Assembly: GCF_013365535.1 (NCBI RefSeq)
Contig: NZ_CP053590.1
Span: forward strand, 5,198,501-5,262,500
Length of the DNA stretch: 64,000 nucleotides
Direction of reading: 5' to 3'
Origin: Aquimarina sp. TRL1
GTDB lineage: Bacteria > Bacteroidota > Bacteroidia > Flavobacteriales > Flavobacteriaceae
This document shows, one piece after another, positions 38,836 to 47,687 of the stretch. Each line of letters opens with the position of its first letter. Position 1 is the stretch's first letter. The notes beneath the pieces were generated by a model. It had not been told where the DNA came from. It saw nothing but the letters and a program-made list of their open reading frames with translations, and did not search any database. The position numbers and the translations under genes were made by a program.

Positions 38836-39747
38836 TCAAGAAGCATCCATAGTCTCCAAACTCATTTGGATTGCCTCTTCGAGCAGAGATGGGGTACTCC
38901 CGGGACCTATGGTGAGTAACTTAGTTCCTGTAACAGGAATTCCATTAAAAGGTCTGATATGTATTTCTCCGTCTGGTTTTCGTTCAAAATATGTGTATCC
39001 TTTTTCATTATTAATCTGCACACACCCCTTCACTCGCAATATATGTGAAGGCAAGGCATTGCAAATCGAATAAATACTCGCTATTCCTGGTAACACTGGC
39101 ACATCTGCCGAACAGGAGGACCAATGTGCTTTTTGATGCACTAACTTTGTTGGGGTGGCTGTTGATGGCAGGAGTTCAGGTAGTAATAAAACCTCCAGTG
39201 CCTCCATAGGAATTATTGTTGCCATAGGGGCAAGAGACTCCAGTTCTTTGATCACGATATCCTGCCTTTGTTTACTTGTTTTTTCCAGATGTGTCAGAAC
39301 AATCAGGGAAGATACCTGAACTTGATTTGCTTCCAGTTCATTATGCTCTCCTCGCTGTTGCCAATTCTTTACATCTACCACAGATACCTGTATAGGAGGT
39401 AAAAAACGTTCCTGTAATCCTACCCCCAAAAACTCCATAAGAGCACATGCATCTGAGGTTCCATTTGCCTCTATGAGTGTAACGCCATTGGTTCGTTCTG
39501 GGATTCTATTCACTAAATTCCTAAGCTCATTAATCCCACTACAACAAATACAGCTTCCTGTAAGAGCATTCACCCATTTTGGTTCAATTTGTTCTGCAAA
39601 CTGCTGAGCATCCAAATGGGCATTTTCATAATCATTGAGAATAATATAAGGCTGCCAGGATTTTTCAATAAAATTGGTCATCAAATATCGCAGCAAGGTT
39701 GTTTTACCTGCTCCTAAAAACCCCACAACTGTAATAATAGCTTCCAT
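38836..39747 (-). CDS. COG0523 (CobW-like) GTPase, putative metal chaperone
   Basis: This 303-residue G3E-family GTPase has Walker A GFLGAGKTT (residues 9-17), the metal-binding C66-I-C68-C69 motif in TGSCICCSG, and a C-terminal CobW domain with VLRVKGCVQI-type sequence near 235-250. Members deliver zinc or other metals to target enzymes, often when the metal is scarce. Which metal cannot be said. A -7 box TAGCTTTG lies at 39767-39774 without a matching -33 TTG. No Zur-type operator was recognised. It has its own promoter region, separated from the flavoprotein gene by about 80 bases. Confidence 0.9.
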   Translation of the reverse strand: MEAIITVVGFLGAGKTTLLRYLMTNFIEKSWQPYIILNDYENAHLDAQQFAEQIEPKWVNALTGSCICCSGINELRNLVNRIPERTNGVTLIEANGTSDACALMEFLGVGLQERFLPPIQVSVVDVKNWQQRGEHNELEANQVQVSSLIVLTHLEKTSKQRQDIVIKELESLAPMATIIPMEALEVLLLPELLPSTATPTKLVHQKAHWSSCSADVPVLPGIASIYSICNALPSHILRVKGCVQINNEKGYTYFERKPDGEIHIRPFNGIPVTGTKLLTIGPGSTPSLLEEAIQMSLETMDAS

Positions 39748-39874
39748 ATTTTTTATAAAAAGAATACAAAGCTAGTAAGAATCTTGTTAGAAACCTTAGC
39801 TATATTTCCTTTATTAAACGCTTCACCTAGTCGATATTAAAAAAGCATATAAATTATTAAGAACAAAACCAATA

Positions 39875-40582
39875 TCAGGTATTGGGATTTCTGTAAATCG
39901 CTCTTGGGTAGTCTGACATGCGTATGGGTCTTTTTTGTAGTTCATTCAGTGCATTCTTAGCAATCCATTTTGCAGTGGGGGTAGTCGATTTTATTAAGGT
40001 ATTAGCTACTTCAATGGCTTGCTTATTCAAATCTACATTCCGTTTCCCTATATTTCTCAGGGCCCAATTGACCGCTTTTTTTACATACAACCTTTCATCA
40101 TCAGCTTCTCGCTCAATGAGAGGAAAAAACTGTTCGAATAATTCATTCCCGGACTTTTTATCTGCCATACAATACGCTGCCATAGTAGCAAAACCAGCCC
40201 TTTTTTCAAATTCCGGAGTTCTTTCACTCCATTCTAAAATTTTAGTAAGTGCCCATTCACTTTTGGCAAAAAGCCCCATAGAAAAGCTATCACAGATTTC
40301 CCAGTTTTCGAAAGTTTTCACCCACTTCTCCATCAATGGTTCTGTTACATCTTTTGGAGTAAATAATTTACTACATAGAAGCCTGGCTTCATAAATCCCA
40401 CTATCAAACAATTGTAGCGCCAGCTTGTTATCTCTACCTATTTCTCTGGCAATCTCTTTTAACTCTTTATGGTATATCCCTAAAGAGTTATTAGACACAA
40501 TACCGAATTTCTTTTCTTTAAAAACCACTTTTTCGGGATCTTGTAACTCATACAGATGTTCTATAATTTCATTATATGTCAC
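39875..40582 (-). CDS. AlkD-like DNA alkylation repair protein
   Basis: This 235-residue all-helical protein is built from HEAT-like repeats, as in the AlkC/AlkD DNA glycosylase superfamily. Landmarks are GRDNKLALQLFDSGIYEARLL near 50-70, the WEICDSFS segment near 103-110, and YVKKAVNWALRNIGKRN near 163-180, which carry conserved Trp and Asp positions. Members of this subfamily remove or tolerate bulky N-alkylated bases. Enzyme activity here is inferred. The start is a GTG, as no ATG is in frame close by. It stands alone between two unrelated genes. Confidence 0.85.
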   Translation of the reverse strand: MTYNEIIEHLYELQDPEKVVFKEKKFGIVSNNSLGIYHKELKEIAREIGRDNKLALQLFDSGIYEARLLCSKLFTPKDVTEPLMEKWVKTFENWEICDSFSMGLFAKSEWALTKILEWSERTPEFEKRAGFATMAAYCMADKKSGNELFEQFFPLIEREADDERLYVKKAVNWALRNIGKRNVDLNKQAIEVANTLIKSTTPTAKWIAKNALNELQKRPIRMSDYPRAIYRNPNT

Positions 40583-40764
40583 GAATTTTTGTTTTTAATT
40601 AAGTCTCTTGTTATCTATTGTATTTTCTATTTTCAAAACACGGCATTACTCCTCTTTCGTATTAATTTTAAAAGAATTATATCGATTAAGTTTTTTTCTC
40701 CATAGTCGAGCTGTTTGATTAGAGTGCTATAGTAGCCAACAAAGCATTTTACGTATAAAAAAAA

Positions 40765-42165
40765 TCAACCTTTATTTAAATATTCAACAGCTCTCTCTAA
40801 AACAGGGTCTTTATCAAATATATAATCTTCATATGTTTTTTTAACCAAAATATCTGGCTGAACTCCATATCCGACAAACTCTCGACCATCTGGATACGTG
40901 TCTTTTTTTGTACATATTCTAGCGACACCTCCTCCTGGTAAATTAAATAACATAGGTTGACCGGTACTTCCATACGTTGGTTCTCCTATTTTGATCATAT
41001 GTTGCTGATTATCGGATGAAATTAAAAAATCCTCAGCAGAAGACCCTGTATTATTACCTATCAAAATCGCAGTAGGGACGACAACACGAGAGGACATATC
41101 TATTTTATTTTCTGTTGTATAGTAAGGGAATCTATGATAATAACTTCCTTTTGTTGTTAAATATGCTTGACGAATCAACTTTCTATTTTCTTCAGACCCT
41201 TGCAAGGTATCTTTTGCTTTTAAATTATACGCTAGTCCCCATGCTTTGAAAGTAGGCACATGTAATCTGCTTAATGACTGGACATTTTGTAACTCATTAT
41301 CATTCGTTAAATACTTTAGTATTTCCATTCCGATATTTGTGTTCCCTCCTCCATTATTTCTGATATCTACAATAAGTTTTTTAGCTTTCTTTATTTCCGG
41401 TAATTGGGCAATGAAAAGCGAATCAATTTTTGGATCTCCAAAACTATTTAAACTCACATAAGCTATTTCTCCTTTCAGCCATTTAAAGTCTAGTAAACTT
41501 TTCACTTTCTTTGGTGGATACATTTTAGTATCAGTGGCTTTCTTTACAAGAAGCTCTAAAAATATTTTTTCCTTGTTTGGTTTTTTTAAGTTTAGTTTAA
41601 ATAGCGTTTCTTCTGGAGCTTTTAATAACTCGGCTACCGATTGATTTTCTAGTATATGTTTTGTAGAGGTAGCAATGTAAGGTTTTACAAATGCACGGAT
41701 ATATTCACTCGTTGGTAATCCATTTACTTCAATGATTTCGGTCCCAACGGGTATTTCTTCCTTCTTATCCGAGTTTATTTGTGTAATAATTGCTTTACCA
41801 TTAATATTTTTTAAAGAAAATTTATAGTCTCCAAATTCTCCATTAAGAATATGATTTCTAATGCCTTTTGGAAGCCATATGTTTGTATGTCCATCTTTTA
41901 GTGTTGCACAAAATTTTTGCAATAAACGATAATACTCATAATCAGTTTTAGTATTCTGTACTTCCATGAGTAATGACTTATACATTGACTCCCACGCTTT
42001 TTCATCAACCTTATCAAAGTAGACGAAATTATAGTTGACTTCGTTCCAGAATTTAGAGACTCCATATATTTTCTCAGTCTTAGAAATTGTATTTTGAAAA
42101 GTTATTTGCGCAAATAACTTTCCCCACCAAAACATACTTATAAGTATAATGATTACTCCTCTCAT
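40765..42165 (-). CDS. secreted S41 family peptidase
   Basis: This 466-residue protein has an N-terminal signal (about 1-20, ending LFAQ), a helical segment with LKDGHTNIW (about 90-100), a short PDZ-like part (about 145-165), and the S41 catalytic core. That core has IVDIRNNGGGNTNIG, ILIGNNTGSSAEDF with S375, and GEPTYGSTGQP. These are the substrate loop and nucleophile region of tail-specific-like peptidases, so an active periplasmic or secreted protease is likely. Its substrate is unknown. It is preceded by about 180 bases without a gene and is not obviously in an operon. Confidence 0.88.
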   Translation of the reverse strand: MRGVIIILISMFWWGKLFAQITFQNTISKTEKIYGVSKFWNEVNYNFVYFDKVDEKAWESMYKSLLMEVQNTKTDYEYYRLLQKFCATLKDGHTNIWLPKGIRNHILNGEFGDYKFSLKNINGKAIITQINSDKKEEIPVGTEIIEVNGLPTSEYIRAFVKPYIATSTKHILENQSVAELLKAPEETLFKLNLKKPNKEKIFLELLVKKATDTKMYPPKKVKSLLDFKWLKGEIAYVSLNSFGDPKIDSLFIAQLPEIKKAKKLIVDIRNNGGGNTNIGMEILKYLTNDNELQNVQSLSRLHVPTFKAWGLAYNLKAKDTLQGSEENRKLIRQAYLTTKGSYYHRFPYYTTENKIDMSSRVVVPTAILIGNNTGSSAEDFLISSDNQQHMIKIGEPTYGSTGQPMLFNLPGGGVARICTKKDTYPDGREFVGYGVQPDILVKKTYEDYIFDKDPVLERAVEYLNKG

Positions 42166-42322
42166 AATTTATTAATTTTATTCTTTTTCTATAGTAACAC
42201 TATTCCTGAAGTGAATCTTTTTTAAATATCATCTTCTATGGTTACCAACCACATGATTATATGTCATTACCTGATCAATTGTTACTATAGACTAAATCTA
42301 AGGAGTATCGCTAATGTAGTCT

Positions 42323-42760
42323 CTATACTTTATCTTTCCCCAATACATAGGTTTTAAAAACATATCTCCAGGGAGTAAAGGCTACAGGAATCACAATCAG
42401 CATAAAAGTTTGTGTCCAATCTTCTGCTTCGCTTCCTGCGAGGGTTCCGTTTTTCCATAGAGGATAAGCTACAAAAAATAACCAAAGACTTTTATACAAA
42501 TACATAAAAAGCATGATTGGCAGCATTTTTAAGGTATGTATAATCCCTAAACCAGATAAAGTGGTATAAGCTGCTATAGCACACCATGCTACTGCTACCT
42601 CTGGATTCCAATCTCCTTTATGGGTAATCAATGTTGTCCAGGCTTCTTTTGCTACCAGTAAAAACATCAATAAAAAAAAGAGTTTCAATACATATACTTT
42701 TATGGGCCAAACTCCTTTATATACCGTTGATGGGCGAAAGTATTTTATAATCAATTCCAT
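42323..42760 (-). CDS. small four-helix membrane protein of unknown function
   Basis: This is a 145-residue protein, starting at the ATG at 42760. The longer frame would start with a TTG six codons earlier. Hydrophobic segments are visible at about 22-40, 55-75, 83-100 and 112-130 of the short form. Lysines and arginines lie between them. I recognise no family. It stands alone, with about 150 bases on one side and 430 on the other. Confidence 0.6.
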   Translation of the reverse strand: MELIIKYFRPSTVYKGVWPIKVYVLKLFFLLMFLLVAKEAWTTLITHKGDWNPEVAVAWCAIAAYTTLSGLGIIHTLKMLPIMLFMYLYKSLWLFFVAYPLWKNGTLAGSEAEDWTQTFMLIVIPVAFTPWRYVFKTYVLGKDKV

Positions 42761-42778
42761 ATGACATAGGTTACACAA

Positions 42779-43197
42779 TCTCAGAACAAGTTCCGAGATT
42801 TTTGTTTGAAATATATTTTTTCACATTAAGGTGAGTTTTTGGTACCTCTGATACTAGGACAAATTAGGAGCCTACCATACCTTATTACATGTTATATATC
42901 TAGACGTAATTTTTATCAAAAAGGTTGTCTGGAGCATCAGTAATTCTTGTTTTAGAAATGTTTTTATCAATACTTAAAGAGATATTTCAAATTCATAAAC
43001 AATAATATAAGCACCTATTAAAAAATAGTTAACACCTTATTCCTACTATAAAAAATGCTCCAAACAATTAGCACTTAAAATTGCCATCTTTCTTTCTGTT
43101 ATACTACCTCTCTTTTCTCTCCTATCAAAAGCTTATTCCCTACATATGTCTACAGTCACAAAATAAGGCTACCTTTGCAGCATTAAAAATAGATGAA
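42779..43197. other. intergenic region with the helicase promoter
   Basis: A -7 element TACCTTTG lies at 43170-43177, shortly before the GTG start of the DEAD-box helicase gene. No TTG occurs 17-23 bases upstream of it. A frame open from 43081 continues into the helicase gene but contains the promoter, so I treat it as non-coding. I see no tRNA or other gene. Confidence 0.5.
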
Positions 43198-44559
43198 GTG
43201 ACCTTTAGAGATTTAAATTTAAGCACGCAACTTCTTAATGCACTGGATGATATTGGTTTTGAAACACCGACTCCTATCCAGGAGCAAGCTTTTTCTGTAG
43301 TAATGTCTGGTAAGGATGTGGTGGGAATTGCTCAAACCGGAACTGGTAAAACCTATGCGTATATGCTTCCTATTCTGAGAATGCTCAAGTATTCGGTTCA
43401 GAAAAACCCTCGTGTATTGGTATTAGTCCCTACCCGGGAGCTGGTTGTACAGGTAGTTGATGAAATTGAAAAACTAACGGCGTATATCAATGTGAGAATA
43501 GCCGGAGTATATGGAGGTACAAATATCAATACGCAAAAACAAGTCGTGGCGCAGGGATTGGATATTATAGTAGCAACTCCAGGGCGTTTATTTGATCTCG
43601 CTGCTAGTAGAGCTTTGCAATTAAAATCTATACAGAAACTCGTTATTGACGAGGTGGATGTCATGATGGATCTGGGGTTTAGGCATCAATTGATGAATAT
43701 TTTTGATATTCTTCCTGCTCAACGTCAAAATATTATGTTCTCAGCAACCATGACCGATGAAGTAGATGCACTTATTACGGATATTTTTATCGCTCCGCAA
43801 AAAATATCGATTGCCAAAAGTGGAACTCCATTAGAAAACATCAATCAATCGGTCTATAAAGCACCTAATTTTTATACCAAAGTAAACCTGCTTACGCATT
43901 TACTCCAGGATGAAGAAATATTCCACAAGACATTAGTTTTTGCTGGAAATAAGCGAATAGCTGATCGTTTATTTGACCTGATGGAACAATCCCTGTCAGG
44001 GGCTTGTTGTGTTATTCATTCTAACAAAACACAAAATTACCGATTACAGAGTATTGAACATTTTAGAACGGGAGAACATCGTATCCTTATTGCTACTGAT
44101 GTAATGGCCAGAGGGTTGGATATCGAAGACATTTCTCATGTTATTAATTTTGATACGCCCGATTACCCAGAAAACTACATGCATCGAATCGGACGAACAG
44201 GGCGAGCTCAAAAACAAGGAGAATCTATCCTTTTTACAACAGATAAAGAAGTAGAAGCTCTCAATGATATTGAGGAATTGATGGAAATGAAAATCCCGCA
44301 GCTTCCTTTGCCTGAAACGGTTGAGATTTCAACAGAATTAATTCCTGAAGAACAACCAAAAATCAAGGAAATTTACAATCCTCATAAACGTCCTAATGAT
44401 GATGAAGCTGGTGCTGCTTTTCATGAAAAAAAGGCTAAAAACAAAAAAGTAAACCTGGGAGGTTCCTACCGGAGGGAAATCAAAAAGAAGTACAAAAAAC
44501 CAAAAACAAAAGGAGATAAAGTTTTTAATCAAAAACATAAAAAGAAAAAAAAGAGATAA
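43198..44559 (+). CDS. DEAD-box RNA helicase
   Basis: This is a 453-residue protein, starting at the GTG at 43198. That gives the usual MTFRDLNLS N-terminus, whereas a longer frame from 43081 would be mostly hydrophobic and cross the -7 box. Motifs are the Q motif (TPTPIQEQAF), I (AQTGTGKT), II as DEVD in VIDEVDVMMD, III (SAT), V (ATDVMARGLDI) and VI (HRIGRTGRAQ). A lysine-rich tail (KKKYKKPK and onwards) probably binds RNA. Helicases of this kind remodel mRNA or rRNA, for ribosome assembly or decay. The next gene begins five bases later, suggesting an operon. Confidence 0.92.
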   Translation: MTFRDLNLSTQLLNALDDIGFETPTPIQEQAFSVVMSGKDVVGIAQTGTGKTYAYMLPILRMLKYSVQKNPRVLVLVPTRELVVQVVDEIEKLTAYINVRIAGVYGGTNINTQKQVVAQGLDIIVATPGRLFDLAASRALQLKSIQKLVIDEVDVMMDLGFRHQLMNIFDILPAQRQNIMFSATMTDEVDALITDIFIAPQKISIAKSGTPLENINQSVYKAPNFYTKVNLLTHLLQDEEIFHKTLVFAGNKRIADRLFDLMEQSLSGACCVIHSNKTQNYRLQSIEHFRTGEHRILIATDVMARGLDIEDISHVINFDTPDYPENYMHRIGRTGRAQKQGESILFTTDKEVEALNDIEELMEMKIPQLPLPETVEISTELIPEEQPKIKEIYNPHKRPNDDEAGAAFHEKKAKNKKVNLGGSYRREIKKKYKKPKTKGDKVFNQKHKKKKKR

Positions 44560-44564
44560 GATCA

Positions 44565-45104
44565 ATGGCCTCTATTTTTGGACATGCAATGGCTACTATG
44601 GCAATCGGAAGCAGCTTCCCTAAGGAATTTAGATCCTTTAAGTTCTGGCTTCTCGGGATAGGGTGTACAATGGTACCAGATGCCGATGTAATTGGGTTTA
44701 AGCTTCACATTGCATATAATAGCTTTTGGGGACATAGAGGGTTTACACACTCCATTTTATTTGCCATACTCTGGGGGATGAGTATGTCATTTATTTTTTA
44801 TCCAAAATTATCTTTCTCTTTAAAAGGCATTCTTTTTAGCATATTCTTCGCTTTTTGCACTCTTTCTCACGGAATACTGGACGCTATGACAACCGGAGGG
44901 TTGGGAGTTGCTTTCTTTTCTCCTTTTGATGATACCCGCTACTTTTTCCCCTGGCGTCCTATAGAGGTATCTCCTATTGGTGCTCGAAAATTTATCAGTA
45001 TGAGAGGGCTCTCGATTTTAATCAACGAAGGCATCTGGATTGGGGTTCCTTCCCTGATATATACAACCTTAGTAATGCTGTTAAGAAAAAACACTAATCA
45101 CTAA
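44565..45104 (+). CDS. YdjM-like membrane-bound metal-dependent hydrolase
   Basis: This 179-residue integral membrane protein has about four hydrophobic segments. It carries the family motifs MVPDADVIGF, HRGFTHS, SHGILDAMTTGG and a final GARKF-type stretch. His and Asp residues of this pattern are proposed to bind metal in the YdjM/LexA-regulated family. The reaction is not established. It sits five bases behind the helicase gene and 25 bases ahead of the ABC exporter gene, so the three are likely co-transcribed. Confidence 0.9.
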   Translation: MASIFGHAMATMAIGSSFPKEFRSFKFWLLGIGCTMVPDADVIGFKLHIAYNSFWGHRGFTHSILFAILWGMSMSFIFYPKLSFSLKGILFSIFFAFCTLSHGILDAMTTGGLGVAFFSPFDDTRYFFPWRPIEVSPIGARKFISMRGLSILINEGIWIGVPSLIYTTLVMLLRKNTNH

Positions 45105-45129
45105 CAAGAACTGATCTACAACTATACAC

Positions 45130-46899
45130 ATGAGACATCTGGCTAATGCATCTTCAACATCAAGAAAGAAAAAAAAGGTATCTATGCGACAGGCGTTTAA
45201 GACCATCATCTGGCCCAAGCGAAACCTGGTTTTTATAGGACTTTTCCTGATTGTTATTAGTCGATTGGCAGGGTTAGTGCTCCCTTGGCAAAGTAAAGTT
45301 TTACTGGATGATATCATTCCTACCAGTAACTACAATGCACTCATTACTCTTTTAGTATATGTCGGATCAGCATTGTTAATCCAAGCGGTTTCTTCTTTTT
45401 TACTCACCCGAATATTAAGTGTACAGGCACAGTATTTAATTGCTGAATTAAGGGCCCAAGTACAAAAAAAAGTACTTTCCTTACCAATTCGTTTTTTTGA
45501 CAACTCAAAATCTGGAGCCCTGGTATCCAGGATTATGACAGATGTGGAAGGGGTTCGCAATCTGATCGGAACAGGACTTGTACAATTAGTAGGAGGTACG
45601 TTTACTGCTATTGTCTCTCTAATCATATTGATATCTATTAATCCCTGGATGACACTGTTCGTTTTATTTCCGGTTTCTATTTTTGGGGTGATTGCCCTGA
45701 AAGCTTTTGGGTATATCCGCCCTATTTTCAGAAAAAGAGGTGTTCTTAATGCCGAAGTCAAAGGACGTTTGACCGAAACACTGGCAGGAATCCGAGTAAT
45801 CAAAGGGTTTAATGCAGAAAAGCAGGAAAGCGAAGTATTTGAAAGAGGCGTTGATCGTTTGTTTCAAAATGTAAAAAAGAGCCTGACGGCCACAGCATTT
45901 ATGAGTAGCTCTTCTACTTTTTTATTAGGAATTGCTTCTGCTGGAATTATGGCTATCGGAGGATATTTTATGATTCAGGGAACTATGACCACTGGGGATT
46001 TTTTATTCTTCACACTGGTATTAGGCTTTATGGTTACTCCAATTGTACAAATGGGCAATATCGGGAGTCAACTTACCGAAGCATTAGCTGGATTGGACAG
46101 AACTGAAGAATTGATGAACCTTCCTCCAGAAGAAGATCCGGAAAAAAGAACGGTACATATTGATCGTATGCAAGGGGATATTATCTTTGATAATGTATCC
46201 TTCTCTTACGAGGAAAACAAACAAGTAATTCACAATCTTTCTTTTTCGGCTCCTTCAGGTTCTGTAACTGCACTTGTAGGAAGTTCAGGATCGGGAAAAT
46301 CTACCATTGCAGGACTGGCATCTTCTTTTTTAACTCCTAACAGGGGTACAGTTACTATTGATGGAATTGACTTATCTACTGTCAATTTGCAGAGTTACAG
46401 ACAGCATCTGGGAGTAGTACTACAGGATGAATTTTTATTCGAGGGTACTATTCGGGAAAATATTTTATTCCCGCGACCTGATGCTACAGAAGCACAACTA
46501 ATCAATGCTGTAGAAGCTGCTTATGTCAATGAATTTACAGACCGTTTTGAAGATGGTTTAGAAACCCTTATCGGAGAACGAGGAGTAAAACTCTCTGGGG
46601 GACAGCGACAGCGAATTGCCATTGCCAGAGCTATTCTTGCTGATCCTAAAATTATCATTCTCGATGAAGCAACCTCCAGCCTGGACACGGAAAGTGAAGC
46701 GTTAATCCAGCAAAGTTTACATGAGTTAATGAGAGGAAGAACTACATTTGTAATTGCGCACCGATTGAGTACCATCAAAAAAGCAGATCAAATTTTAGTC
46801 ATTGAATCTGGGCATATCGCTGAACAAGGTACTCATGAAGAATTAACTAATACACAAGGCAGGTATCATGATTTATATACATACCAGGCCCGGATATAA
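45130..46899 (+). CDS. MsbA-like ABC exporter
   Basis: This 589-residue half-transporter has six membrane helices (about 33-325) followed by the ATPase domain (about 350-585). Walker A is GSSGSGKST, the signature is LSGGQRQR, Walker B is IIILDEATSSLD, and a H-loop AHRLST follows, so both catalytic halves are complete. Members of this group export lipids, drugs or peptides. The lipid A/phospholipid flippase MsbA is the closest known relative by form, but the substrate here is not clear. It ends a plus-strand run with the helicase and YdjM-like genes and is followed by a good terminator. Confidence 0.93.
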   Translation: MRHLANASSTSRKKKKVSMRQAFKTIIWPKRNLVFIGLFLIVISRLAGLVLPWQSKVLLDDIIPTSNYNALITLLVYVGSALLIQAVSSFLLTRILSVQAQYLIAELRAQVQKKVLSLPIRFFDNSKSGALVSRIMTDVEGVRNLIGTGLVQLVGGTFTAIVSLIILISINPWMTLFVLFPVSIFGVIALKAFGYIRPIFRKRGVLNAEVKGRLTETLAGIRVIKGFNAEKQESEVFERGVDRLFQNVKKSLTATAFMSSSSTFLLGIASAGIMAIGGYFMIQGTMTTGDFLFFTLVLGFMVTPIVQMGNIGSQLTEALAGLDRTEELMNLPPEEDPEKRTVHIDRMQGDIIFDNVSFSYEENKQVIHNLSFSAPSGSVTALVGSSGSGKSTIAGLASSFLTPNRGTVTIDGIDLSTVNLQSYRQHLGVVLQDEFLFEGTIRENILFPRPDATEAQLINAVEAAYVNEFTDRFEDGLETLIGERGVKLSGGQRQRIAIARAILADPKIIILDEATSSLDTESEALIQQSLHELMRGRTTFVIAHRLSTIKKADQILVIESGHIAEQGTHEELTNTQGRYHDLYTYQARI

Positions 46900-46903
46900 A
46901 TAT

Positions 46904-46935
46904 AAAAAGTTGCCATAAAAAAATGACAACTTTTT
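46904..46935 (+). terminator. hairpin terminator after the exporter gene
   Basis: AAAAAGTTG and CAACTTTTT form the stem, followed by Ts, immediately after the stop codon of the MsbA-like gene. Confidence 0.8.
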
Positions 46936-47067
46936 ACACATTACGTACAGTTTTATCCCCAATCCCTTAAAAACTACTTTGATCTAAATGTATAAAAGCA
47001 GTTTATTTACTGTATTTTTTGATATTACAGAAGGTATGAAACAATACTATAAGGAAGTCACCCTCCC

Positions 47068-47574
47068 TTATTTTAATCGTTTATATGCTAGACCTACCTG
47101 CATCGTTTCTCCTTCATTTTTGATGGTTTTGATCAATAATAATTCTCCCTTAGAAAATGAAACAATAGCAGTTCCTGCATAATATGAATTTACTAATTCG
47201 GTTGCAGAATTGGAGATAAATTCTCCCATAGCACCAAAATCATCCAGTTTTAGTGCTAGCTTATTTCCTTTTTCCAAATTCCATGTTCCTGGCAGAGATA
47301 TACTTTTATTTATGATCTTGCCCTCCTGTTCTTCTGTATATTGCAATTCTACTTTATAGGTATTGTCTTTATTAAACAGCAGCTTCTGTTTTGTGTCAAA
47401 TCCCGGAATTGCTTTTCCCGAAGACACTTCTATTGCTCTTGTCATTTCCCATTGTCCGAGTATCGTTTCTGTTTTTATCGATGTTACCTGATCATCATCA
47501 CTTGAACAGGCACTGATCAAAAAAACAATAATTACAAAAGCGATATAACTGATTTTTTTTCTAACTAATTTCAT
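47068..47574 (-). CDS. lipocalin-like lipoprotein
   Basis: This is a 168-residue lipoprotein with lipobox ISAC and Cys23, followed by SSDDD. The rest has an eight-strand lipocalin-like pattern, with the starting motif ILGQWEMTRAIEV and later GTWNLEKGNKLALKL. The family has no fixed ligand, and hydrophobic ligand binding is an inference. A perfect 12-bp palindrome at 47607-47618 lies 33 bases upstream of its ATG. It is on the opposite strand to the exporter operon and is separated from the esterase gene by about 110 bases. Confidence 0.75.
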   Translation of the reverse strand: MKLVRKKISYIAFVIIVFLISACSSDDDQVTSIKTETILGQWEMTRAIEVSSGKAIPGFDTKQKLLFNKDNTYKVELQYTEEQEGKIINKSISLPGTWNLEKGNKLALKLDDFGAMGEFISNSATELVNSYYAGTAIVSFSKGELLLIKTIKNEGETMQVGLAYKRLK

Positions 47575-47606
47575 GTTTAGGTTTATTTGTCATTATAATT
47601 TAATAT

Positions 47607-47618
47607 TGAAGCGCTTCA
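47607..47618. promoter_or_regulatory. TGAAGCGCTTCA palindrome, candidate operator
   Basis: This is a perfect 12-bp inverted repeat with central CG in the layout of LacI/GalR-family operators, 33 bases upstream of the lipocalin-like gene. No LacI-type regulator gene is in the window. Confidence 0.45.
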
Positions 47619-47687
47619 TATACATGTCGCATTGAAAGCCTCCACCCCCTATTGAACTGAAAAAAAGTCGTAAATCAATTATTACCT

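Noticed and set aside
39918..40394. 158-codon plus-strand frame opposite the AlkD-like gene
   Set aside because: The opposite strand encodes a recognisable HEAT-repeat protein with normal codon use. The frame is an antisense shadow.
43081..43197. N-terminal extension of the DEAD-box helicase
   Set aside because: It is hydrophobic, starts with TTG, and contains a canonical -7 element.
45330..45803. 157-codon minus-strand frame inside the MsbA-like exporter gene
   Set aside because: It is antisense to the membrane domain of a clear ABC exporter.
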